NCBI GenBank assembly: GCA_020072645.1
Contig: JAIQGK010000001.1
Coordinates: 372,001 to 436,000 of the forward strand
Direction of reading: 5' to 3'
Source: Terriglobia bacterium
GTDB taxonomy: Bacteria > Acidobacteriota > Terriglobia > Terriglobales > Acidobacteriaceae
DNA length: 64,000 bases
Part shown: piece after piece, positions 58,139 through 64,000 of the stretch
Layout: each line of letters starts with the position of its first letter
Position numbering within the stretch: the stretch's first letter is position 1
Made by a program: the position numbers and the translations under genes
The notes under the pieces: generated by a model
Database searches by the model: none
Told to the model about the DNA's origin: nothing
What the model saw: the letters and a program-made list of their open reading frames with translations, nothing else

Positions 58139-60358
58139 ATGCATGGCACACAACTGTGGCAACAACCAACAAGCAAAAGAATAACGCCACTTCGGCTATT
58201 TGTGGTTTTCAGCGCGCTGATGGCTTTCGTTTTTGTCGTAACGCCAGCCTGCGCCGATGATCCTGTCATTTCGGATAACGGCCATGTTGTGGAGGTGCGG
58301 ATTGAACGCCCAGTAGTCACGCAGCGCTCTACCCTGTATCCCACGGTGACATTTATTCCCGGCGATACAGTTGAGGTAGCCGCAGGAGGCTGCGTGCAAA
58401 CCGGAGGAGCAGGAAAGACCTGGAAGCGATATGTGGATCCCAGCGGTGACAACAGCGACCGCCTGTACCATGGCCGGATTCGAATAGCTTCAGCGACCAT
58501 AGGTCTGCAACCCATTAAAGGCGTGATTGCAAATTCTCCTGTTGTCGTTCTGCCTGCCCCACCGGGAGCCGATCCAAATCTGTTCGTTCTCGAGCTGGGA
58601 TACGACGACGACAATTATGATGACAATGGTTACTACGATCACGATGATGGAACTGAGAACCAATGCCAAAACCTCGACGATGCCTTTATACAGCTCACAA
58701 TCACGCATCCATCCGGCAACGGTCCCGCGCCCGTGCCGCAGCTACCGAAAGCTCCCATGGATCTGTGGTGGAGCGCGGTGGATGACAATGTGCTCCCACT
58801 GAATCCCGACTGGGGCATGCAGGTCAATTCCGATGGCACAACCAATGGCCGCGTCCCAGATGCAGGGCAGCTGTGCAATAACTTTCACGATGAAGGTGAC
58901 AATCTTCAGCTCGGAAATCCATCCTGCACAACGCAGAGCCCTACAGTGGACGAACCAAGTGTATGGAGCGATCCGGCCTTCTGGACCGTGTGCCAGGCCT
59001 CGGGTGGAGTCGCGGGTGCGGTTCACGGGCACATCAACTGGGGATTGGCGACGTATACGGGAAAGCTCTTTTTCACGGACCATTCCAACCCTGTTCCCAG
59101 CGGTTTGGGTGATGATGATTACGACATGACGCTGCAGCGGGCCGATCAAGCTTCTGCGACCGTTGGCAACGATGCTTTCTCCGGTCAGGATCCCCGCCGC
59201 AGCCTGGGCCTGGAGTTCGACAGCGACGAAACCATCGACTACTTTGATACCCCCTGGTGGAGCTCATTTCACCAGACTGTGGATGGAGACAGTTCCTGGG
59301 CTGCGGCCAAAGGGATGATTGATGGCGCCGACGCGATTGTTACAGGCCTTATAGGAATGGATAACAAACATGGCGCTCATGCTGAATTGCATCCGGTGCT
59401 CGGGTTAATGGCGCGCATTCCCAGCCATTCCACCTCTACCAGTGATTTCTGGGTCTTCTTTGCGCGTCCAGAGGGGGATGAGGGTGGCTGCAGCCAGGAC
59501 CTTCACCAGTTTTCCAGCACTACTACCATGCAGTTCCTTCTACCGCTCCCGGCTGCGCAAAAGCCTACGATTGCGAATTCCAACATCAAGGAGCGCGGCC
59601 AGGGAGGCTGGTGGAGTGCGACTACATATCCAGACGGTTTGCTGGTAACCATTCATCTACCCTCGCCCCAGAGCACAACTTTCGGTGTGGCTTCACCGCT
59701 GATGTGGGGCGAACTCACCATCAATCATGCCGGCTTGGCCGATCGCACTCTTACCGGTAAATCGCAAGTTGGCTCGCTGGCCGCTACAAGAGTCGAGCCG
59801 ATAAAACCGACTCCCAGCCCCACGCAAAATAAGAAGGCAATCATCCTCGTCCGGCCTAAAGCCCAGTCTGTATTCGCGGATCGCGACGATTACCTGGGTC
59901 CCATCAAAGCCAAGCTTTCCCCGGCAGAATGGCAAAAATTTGAGGATGCGTATCAGCATCCACCAGCTGAGGCAACACTTGTGGTGAACCATGCCTTCTA
60001 TATCAGCCGCAAATCTTTTGAGAATTCGCCCACGCAATTTGCGCGCTTCAATCTAGCCAACGCTGGCAGGCCGCTTGCTGTGACTGCAACTCCGGTACCG
60101 CGAACATCAACTCCGGGGGTGAGGCGGAGCCGGGCCCTGAGCAAAACCGAGCCACGAATTATGAGCCCGGGTGCAAGAATCGCAAACAGAGCGCTTCTGC
60201 TACAACACCAACTGGTTGCGCAGGCACTCAGAGTCGCAGTGGGACCGGTGCGCGCTGAACAGATTCTGCAGCCGCCGCCTACGGGCGTGCGTCCAAAGCC
60301 GGCAAACAGTGCGTGGGTATTACCAGAGCTCAAATTACCTGCGGAGCAGAAGAAATAA
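58139..60358 (+). CDS. Large secreted protein of unknown function
   Basis: 739 residues from the ATG at 58139 (GGAG nine bases upstream). Signal peptide with cleavage likely after PACA (about residue 39). It contains an Asp/Tyr-rich acidic patch around residues 160-178 that could bind calcium, many Trp and Asp residues, and a motif GMDNKHGAHAELHPVLGL (around 430) of the HG...E-L-H-P-V kind that I have seen in other secreted bacterial proteins of unknown role. The last ~180 residues are basic and Pro-rich (KPTPSPTQNKK, VRRSRALSK). No enzyme family is recognised. Confidence 0.82.
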   Translation: MHGTQLWQQPTSKRITPLRLFVVFSALMAFVFVVTPACADDPVISDNGHVVEVRIERPVVTQRSTLYPTVTFIPGDTVEVAAGGCVQTGGAGKTWKRYVDPSGDNSDRLYHGRIRIASATIGLQPIKGVIANSPVVVLPAPPGADPNLFVLELGYDDDNYDDNGYYDHDDGTENQCQNLDDAFIQLTITHPSGNGPAPVPQLPKAPMDLWWSAVDDNVLPLNPDWGMQVNSDGTTNGRVPDAGQLCNNFHDEGDNLQLGNPSCTTQSPTVDEPSVWSDPAFWTVCQASGGVAGAVHGHINWGLATYTGKLFFTDHSNPVPSGLGDDDYDMTLQRADQASATVGNDAFSGQDPRRSLGLEFDSDETIDYFDTPWWSSFHQTVDGDSSWAAAKGMIDGADAIVTGLIGMDNKHGAHAELHPVLGLMARIPSHSTSTSDFWVFFARPEGDEGGCSQDLHQFSSTTTMQFLLPLPAAQKPTIANSNIKERGQGGWWSATTYPDGLLVTIHLPSPQSTTFGVASPLMWGELTINHAGLADRTLTGKSQVGSLAATRVEPIKPTPSPTQNKKAIILVRPKAQSVFADRDDYLGPIKAKLSPAEWQKFEDAYQHPPAEATLVVNHAFYISRKSFENSPTQFARFNLANAGRPLAVTATPVPRTSTPGVRRSRALSKTEPRIMSPGARIANRALLLQHQLVAQALRVAVGPVRAEQILQPPPTGVRPKPANSAWVLPELKLPAEQKK

Positions 60359-60435
60359 CGCCACAACTTGAGTACCTCAAAGTAGTGTTTTGTTGTTGCC
60401 ATCGTGGCGCGGACTTCTTGCTTTCGATAACACGG

Positions 60436-60907
60436 CTAAGGGGTGCAAAGGAAGTCCTCAACCATTTCAGGAGTTTCGGGGATAGAGATCACCAATTGCT
60501 TCTGCACTCGCGACTCTCGCGAGAAGATGCCCTTGTTGTAGCGAGTGATTCCCTTCTAGACTTTCTCGCGCGAAGAGCTGATTGAGGTGTGTCTTAAAAT
60601 ATTGATTGCATTCATCGCCAAACACAGCCTTTCAGGGTGGGTGTTTTAGAGCCAAACACTCCGAAACTCCGCGGGAAGACATGCTCCACGCTCGTAAACT
60701 TCAGTGAGTCTGCCGTTTTGCAGTAAATGCAACGCACTGTGATGTCCAAGATTGCTCCGTGACAGACTCGGGGACTGACCGGCAGGCACGCGCAAAATCC
60801 TCGAAGAGATCTTCAGCTACCAAGCATATTTTACCGTCACGGGTTTTTTGAAGGTGTGCCCGCCCGTTCTCCAGCTCGAATTTTTTGGCCGATGTACCGA
60901 TTCCTGG
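60436..60907 (-). pseudogene. Decayed coding region with HNH-endonuclease-like remains
   Basis: Read on the minus strand across several frames. 60907-60750: KKFELENGRAHLQKTRDGKI then CLVAEDLFEDFARACRSVP, open but without a start. From about 60731 in another frame: RCIYCKTADSLKFTSVEHVF then PRSFGVFGSKTPTLKG; after an extra G near 60618 the frame continues CVCDECNQYFKTHLNQLFAR then ESLEG, and after an extra base near 60550 ITRYNKGIFSRESRVQKQLV to a stop at 60436. The CxxC, EH.FP and CDECN spacing is that of HNH nucleases. At least two frameshifts, no start codon: a pseudogene, perhaps of a defence or mobile-element nuclease. Confidence 0.6.
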
Positions 60908-61105
60908 CTAACGAAAAATGGGCGTTTGAAAGATTGACGTTCGAGCAGAAGTCAGAAGGAACTCGGCGCATGAGTTGCGGCCAAATTCTTACATTTCATA
61001 TAAAGAACGATGAACTGATTCGCAATTGATTCGGGCGAATAAAATAGCTATACTCCGGCAGCGCCTCAGGGTGTGAGGTCCTCTAAAGAAGATCTTTGAC
61101 AAATA

Positions 61106-61136
61106 AGCAATTAGTGATTAGCAACTAGCAATTAGC
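61106..61136. repeat. Dispersed repeat E (GCAATTAG units)
   Basis: AGCAATTAGTGATTAGCAAC then TAGCAATTAGC: four imperfect copies of an 8-bp unit, like 16408-16439. Possibly slippage-derived. Confidence 0.55.
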
Positions 61137-61271
61137 CGGAAAGATCCGCTGCTTGACAGTTGGCGCTTAGAACGTGCTTAGTTGCGACCCTCTGCCGACC
61201 GGACACATGGAACGAGAAAACAGGGCCAAAATTGACCGCGATTGGGGCCCTGAAAAACGGAGAAAAGGGCT

Positions 61272-61300
61272 TTCGACCGTTCGGTCACCGCTCGGTCGAA
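61272..61300. promoter_or_regulatory. Palindromic operator-like sequence before the RusA-like gene
   Basis: TTCGACCG (61272-61279) and CGGTCGAA (61293-61300) are perfect inverted arms; within them GACCGTTCGGTC (61275-61286) is itself a 12-bp palindrome, and a third CGGTC half-site gives a triple array. GACCG-NN-CGGTC sites are typical of TetR-type repressors. It lies 34 bp upstream of the ATG at 61334. Confidence 0.5.
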
Positions 61301-61333
61301 TTGGGGTTTGGGCAATAATATACTTGACTAACC

Positions 61334-62008
61334 ATGGCGATTAAGCCCATACTGCCGCATTCGACCCTGAGGGTCATAAAATCTGATCCTTTTATCTCAT
61401 GGGAGGGCTGCGTGCAATTCAGGTTGATATATGACGGTCTATTGCTTGGTGCGAGTAGGAACGACACTCGCGGCCAGCATAAACACAACGTAAGACGAGA
61501 GTTCCACAAACAATTAAAAAGGCTATGGACAGTAAATCGTCACTTGGTTGATGTGGCTGCTCATTTTCCCCAGAATCCGCAAGGTGCATATGTGGTTGGC
61601 GACGGATTGTATCTTGAATACTTGGCCAATAAATTTACCATCGGGTCTTATAATTGCGCTCCCCTTGTGACTGGCGAAAAGGAGTTGGCTTGCGCGATAG
61701 ATATTCTGTTTCTGCGGTATGACCAACCCGGAATAACGCTCATCCAGTCTGGCGATATAGATAACAGGTTAAAGACTCTTTTTGATGCTTTGCGCCGTCC
61801 CCAAAATAATGCTGAATGTTTCGGGGAGCCTACGGAAGATGAGAACCCTTTTTTTTGTCTGCTTGAAGACGATAAATTTATCGATCACGTTTCAGTAACA
61901 ACAGATTTACTTCTACAGCCGAATAGAGATGTAAATGATGTCCATCTTATTCTTGATGTGAAAGTAAAACCAACGGATTTGAACATGGGGAATATTGGAT
62001 ATTTATAA
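61334..62008 (+). CDS. RusA-like (Holliday-junction resolvase fold) protein
   Basis: 224 residues. The C-terminal half has SGDIDNRLKTLFDALRRP (about 148-165) and, after an acidic loop, CLLEDDKFIDHVSVTTDLLL (about 184-203). The D-x-D-N-x-x-K-x-x-x-D-A-L pattern plus a later Asp pair is the active site of RusA resolvases (Asp70, Asp72, Lys76, Asp91 in E. coli RusA). The N-terminal ~140 residues are longer than in RusA (120 aa in all) and unrecognised. AT-richer codons than the core genome and the setting with an IS element suggest phage or plasmid origin. Start without clear Shine-Dalgarno. Confidence 0.65.
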   Translation: MAIKPILPHSTLRVIKSDPFISWEGCVQFRLIYDGLLLGASRNDTRGQHKHNVRREFHKQLKRLWTVNRHLVDVAAHFPQNPQGAYVVGDGLYLEYLANKFTIGSYNCAPLVTGEKELACAIDILFLRYDQPGITLIQSGDIDNRLKTLFDALRRPQNNAECFGEPTEDENPFFCLLEDDKFIDHVSVTTDLLLQPNRDVNDVHLILDVKVKPTDLNMGNIGYL

Positions 62009-62025
62009 CAACTCGCCCACATGAA

Positions 62026-62379
62026 TTATTCTCGCTTGGACTTTTTGCGCTGTTTGGCAAGCTGCTTTCTACGTTCTTCCGCTTGAATGAAAACGTCATT
62101 GGGATCGCGGAGATGCTTTTCGTATTTCTGCCGTGATTTTCCGTATTCGTTCCAATCGTCAAGCTCGATCTGGTGCAGGTCTTCAAGAACCTGCTGGTTA
62201 AATTCAGCTTGCAGTTCTTGCGTGAAGCGGGGATACAGCTTTGCGACTTTGGATTTAAACAGTCCGGTTTTCTGTATCGCGTCAAGGTGCTGGACTATGA
62301 AATCAAACGAGCGATTCAGCAGGAAAATCAGACGGTAAACCTCTGCCCGTTCACGGCTGGTAAGTTTGGGTGATGCCAT
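62026..62379 (-). CDS. Small helical protein of unknown function
   Basis: 117 residues, MASPKLTSRERAEVYRLIFL, with an AGAGGA Shine-Dalgarno. Predicted almost all helical; the last third is strongly charged (QAEERRKQLAKQRKKSKRE), suggesting nucleic-acid binding. No family recognised. Its stop lies 18 bp after that of the convergent RusA-like gene, and its start is divergent from the XRE regulator across a 12-bp palindrome, so the regulator may control both. Confidence 0.7.
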   Translation of the reverse strand: MASPKLTSRERAEVYRLIFLLNRSFDFIVQHLDAIQKTGLFKSKVAKLYPRFTQELQAEFNQQVLEDLHQIELDDWNEYGKSRQKYEKHLRDPNDVFIQAEERRKQLAKQRKKSKRE

Positions 62380-62412
62380 GGCTTGTCCTCTCGTTTACCG
62401 CTAAGGGAACTT

Positions 62413-62424
62413 ATGCTATAGCAT
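62413..62424. promoter_or_regulatory. Palindromic operator between divergent genes
   Basis: ATGCTATAGCAT is a perfect 12-bp palindrome in the 81-bp space between the helical-protein gene and the XRE regulator. Its TATAGC also resembles a -10 box. The likely binder is the adjacent XRE protein. Confidence 0.5.
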
Positions 62425-62460
62425 TACACGCTTTTTAGCAATAAGGACGATTCTGTATGA

Positions 62461-62676
62461 ATGCCAACTGATATTGTCGAAAGATTTGCAGAGCGTTTAA
62501 AGGCTGTTCGGAACGCAAAGAAAATTACTCAGGTGACGCTAGCCGAAAAAGCCGGAATTGAAACCACTTATCTATCTGACTTGGAAAACGCGAAAAAGGA
62601 ACCTTGCTTGCGGGTTATCGACATGCTGGCGACTGGCCTTGGTGTGAGCATGAGTGAATTGCTCAAGAATATTTGA
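62461..62676 (+). CDS. XRE-family transcriptional regulator
   Basis: 71 residues, a single Cro/C1-type helix-turn-helix: RFAERLKAVRNAKKITQVTL, AEKAGIETTYLSDLENAKKE then PCLRVIDMLATGLGVSMSEL. It is about the size of phage and restriction-modification C-type controllers, which often regulate their own and a divergent gene. The palindrome at 62413-62424 is its likely site. A terminator hairpin follows at 62702-62729. Confidence 0.9.
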   Translation: MPTDIVERFAERLKAVRNAKKITQVTLAEKAGIETTYLSDLENAKKEPCLRVIDMLATGLGVSMSELLKNI

Positions 62677-62701
62677 CAGAGCTGTTACTATACAAAAAAG
62701 G

Positions 62702-62729
62702 AAAAGCCCCGATGCCAGTCGGGACTTTT
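62702..62729 (+). terminator. Rho-independent terminator after the XRE gene
   Basis: AAAAGCCCCGA (62702-62712) pairs with TCGGGACTTTT (62719-62729) with one C-A mismatch; loop TGCCAG. T-rich on both outer sides, so it could stop transcription in both directions. Confidence 0.7.
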
Positions 62730-62871
62730 GAAAACGGTTTGCGCTCCAAGCGAATCATCGCATGGAGTTGTGCTCAAATGCAAGAAATCATCAAACTTAA
62801 AGAAGATACATGGATGTGGCTTGGTTCGGATGGGATTTGGCGATTCAAAGAACCGCATGTCACGAAAGACA

Positions 62872-63081
62872 TTAGCCTCCAAGCTTATCAATCTCTGACT
62901 CAGTCGCTTGTATCCAGTCTTCGGAATCATATTCAGCAAATTGCCCCGGATTGTCAGGACACTCAGTCTTGCCAAGCTTCGGGAAATTTACAAGTGGGCC
63001 GGGGCCAGCAATAACCGGCCCACTTCGATGTAATTTTTTACAGACTTTGCATTTCAACCACAAATATTCTGGTTCTTTCAT
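62872..63081 (-). CDS. Small putative metal-binding protein
   Basis: 69 residues, MKEPEYLWLKCKVCKKLHRS. CKVCKKLH plus a later Cys (LGKTECPDNPGQF) could hold a zinc ion. FAEYDSEDWIQATESEIDKL is an acidic end. The sequence has protein-like composition and is better than the opposite-strand frame; no family is recognised. Shine-Dalgarno weak. The ~140 bp to the terminator at 62702-62729 on the downstream side hold nothing clear. Confidence 0.5.
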   Translation of the reverse strand: MKEPEYLWLKCKVCKKLHRSGPVIAGPGPLVNFPKLGKTECPDNPGQFAEYDSEDWIQATESEIDKLGG

Positions 63082-63119
63082 CTTGATTCTCGCTTGAGGG
63101 GAAGGATTATTATTGGGAT

Positions 63120-63299
63120 ATGAAGTCTAACCCAAAAACGCCCAGTGAATACACAGTTTTTGAAAACAGTCTGAGGACCATCCTCACCGTTCCGCGATCT
63201 GAATTACAGCGCAGGGAAAAGGAATACCAGGAGCAGCGCAAAAAGAAAAAACGCCCTAAGACTTCGGGCGTTTCCCGCGCTTCAAGCGAAACCGATTAG
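63120..63299 (+). CDS. Small protein of 59 residues beside the transposase
   Basis: MKSNPKTPSEYTVFENSLRT then ILTVPRSELQRREKEYQEQR, ending in a basic KKKKRPKTSG and VSRASSETD. An AGGGGAAGG sequence lies about 14 bp upstream. Helical middle with heptad-like pattern and a basic tail. Similar short proteins with a VPRSEL/VSHAEL-type segment are, from memory, frequent near mobile elements in many bacteria, function unknown. Its stop codon overlaps by 2 bp the stop of the convergent transposase gene, and the transposase terminator lies inside its coding region. Confidence 0.6.
   Translation: MKSNPKTPSEYTVFENSLRTILTVPRSELQRREKEYQEQRKKKKRPKTSGVSRASSETD
63249..63273 (-). terminator. Terminator after the IS1595-type transposase gene
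   Basis: AAACGCCC (63249-63256) pairs perfectly with GGGCGTTT (63266-63273), loop TAAGACTTC, with an A-run (T-run on the minus strand) beyond the stem. It lies 23 bp after the transposase stop. Confidence 0.75.
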
Positions 63300-64000
63300 A
63301 AGGGCGTTTCTTCCACCTTGCCAGTGACCTGAGCAAAAGTTAGTCGTTTCCCGGCAACGTGCGAAAGGGCAATTTCAAATCTCTCGCCGTCTTTCATTGG
63401 CTTGTTATCAGCGGAAATTCTGTGATTGAAGCGAAACGCCTGTTCATCGACATAGCGGAAAAGGTGGAAGGGTTCGACCGCAACATAAGTTCCACTCAGG
63501 CCGCGCTTCAACAGTGACCAAAAATTTTCGATTCCGTTAGTGTGAATATTTCCATCGACATACTTTTCCAGATGATTGATTACCTTGTGCTCGTATTCAG
63601 CAGTCACAAACTTGTAGGCTGGAAATTCATCGGTGTAGACAGTCGCACCCTTTTCAACAGAGGGGAAAATTACAGCTTCGATTGATTCCTTTTTGCGGTT
63701 TGAAGCAACTTTCGCATGAACTTTTCCACCACGCTCAAGAACACCGATAACAATGGTTTTTGCTCCGGCATCTTTCACGCCTTTGCGCCTACGGGCAGCA
63801 GCGTGCATGTTGCGCGCTTTGCCACCGATGAAAGTCTCATCAACTTCAACCTCAGAGTTAGGGCCACCAATTTTGACGATCCCGCTACCTTGCAGAGCCA
63901 AGCGAAGCCGATGCAGAACAAACCATGCCGATTTCTGAGTAATGCCGATGGCGCGGTGAACTTCGTAAGAGCTAACACCATTGCGGCAACTGGTAAGCAT
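63296..64000 (-). CDS. IS1595-family (ISXO2-like) transposase, 5' end outside the window
   Basis: At least 234 residues remain; the N-terminal zinc-finger part is cut by the window edge. DDE-type catalytic core: VEVDETFIGGKARNMHAAAR (first Asp), GATVYTDEFPAYKFV (second Asp) and IHTNGIENFWSLLKRGLSGT (NGIEN...W, with Asn/Glu as third catalytic position). TQKSAWFVLHRLRLALQGSG is the helix before it. The element's left inverted repeat is not identified within the window, so I cannot say whether it is complete. No frameshift is seen. Confidence 0.93.
   Translation of the reverse strand: MLTSCRNGVSSYEVHRAIGITQKSAWFVLHRLRLALQGSGIVKIGGPNSEVEVDETFIGGKARNMHAAARRRKGVKDAGAKTIVIGVLERGGKVHAKVASNRKKESIEAVIFPSVEKGATVYTDEFPAYKFVTAEYEHKVINHLEKYVDGNIHTNGIENFWSLLKRGLSGTYVAVEPFHLFRYVDEQAFRFNHRISADNKPMKDGERFEIALSHVAGKRLTFAQVTGKVEETPF

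Larger units (their letters stand above)
60908..61333. other. Gene-free stretch at the start of the accessory segment
   Basis: Contains repeat E units (61106-61136) and the palindromic operator-like sequence at 61272-61300. No ORF of coding character. Base composition changes from GC-rich to more AT-rich along this stretch. Confidence 0.5.

Noticed and set aside
57652-58260. Plus-strand frame of 202 residues before the large secreted protein
   Set aside because: No Shine-Dalgarno, no domain, and it overlaps the real start and signal peptide of the next gene in another frame.
62673-63014. Plus-strand frame of 113 residues after the XRE gene
   Set aside because: Starts at a TTG without Shine-Dalgarno, runs through the terminator hairpin at 62702-62729, and its second half is the mirror of a better minus-strand gene. 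Could still be real in its middle part.

Overview
The window looks like chromosome of an acidobacterium (class Terriglobia in the broad sense). The best clue is the secreted VWA-domain protein at 10128..11264, of a type expanded in Acidobacteria (VWFA-related family). The rest is compatible: Fis-like micro-regulator beside cvpA/purC, zapA beside a small coiled-coil protein, a two-ring zinc-ribbon protein, exported amidohydrolases, MdtABC-type efflux, and many intergenic repeats. This is inference from gene families, not from an rRNA gene (none is present). Most of the window is GC-rich single-copy core genome; the last ~2.7 kb is visibly AT-richer and accessory.

Layout. 1-2.2 kb: partial HAD phosphatase, Fis-like regulator, cvpA, purC with a good sigma70 promoter. 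2.4-7 kb: L,D-transpeptidase coupled to an smc gene that carries an acidic insertion. 7.4-11.3 kb: PhyH-type oxygenase with a changed iron-ligand motif, M20 dipeptidase, a membrane protein, VWA protein. 11.5-17 kb: zapA, YbjQ, coiled-coil protein, membrane protein, OsmC, Tat-exported aminotransferase, then rplT-rpmI-infC, where infC seems to start at ATA. 17-21 kb: YgiC/YgiB-like pair, mtaB, response regulator, zinc ribbon. 21-31.5 kb: amidohydrolase, ABC exporter pair, DUF1287 protein, citrate synthase, cysteine desulfurase, SulP transporter, mnmA; the desulfurase and MnmA probably cooperate in tRNA 2-thiolation. 31.7 kb: tRNA-Asn. 32-46 kb: MetE-like protein, secreted protein, NifU-like scaffold, MutT, two NRAMP-related carriers, exported MsrB and MsrA, ABC-F protein, M48 protease, a gamma-synthase, LemA, an unknown membrane protein. 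46.5-54.3 kb: efflux operon mdtA-mdtB-mdtC. 54.6-60.4 kb: exported N-acyl-D-amino-acid deacylase-like protein, exported phosphoesterase, a large secreted protein of unknown function. 60.4-64 kb: decayed HNH-nuclease coding region, then an accessory segment with a RusA-like protein, small unknown genes, an XRE regulator with a palindromic operator, and an IS1595-family transposase cut by the window edge.

Cross-cutting pattern: at least five intergenic repeat families. Three of them occur as facing inverted pairs around a ~65-130 bp core, so each copy could fold into a long hairpin (12.9, 15.5, 22.9, 27.1, 44.5 and 49.7 kb). Another sits directly in front of start codons (12.39 and 34.84 kb). 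Genes with altered key motifs (oxygenase His-x-Gly, NRAMP pair without Met-Pro-His, NifU-like protein lacking the third Cys, deacylase without His-x-His) are the most promising biochemical leads.
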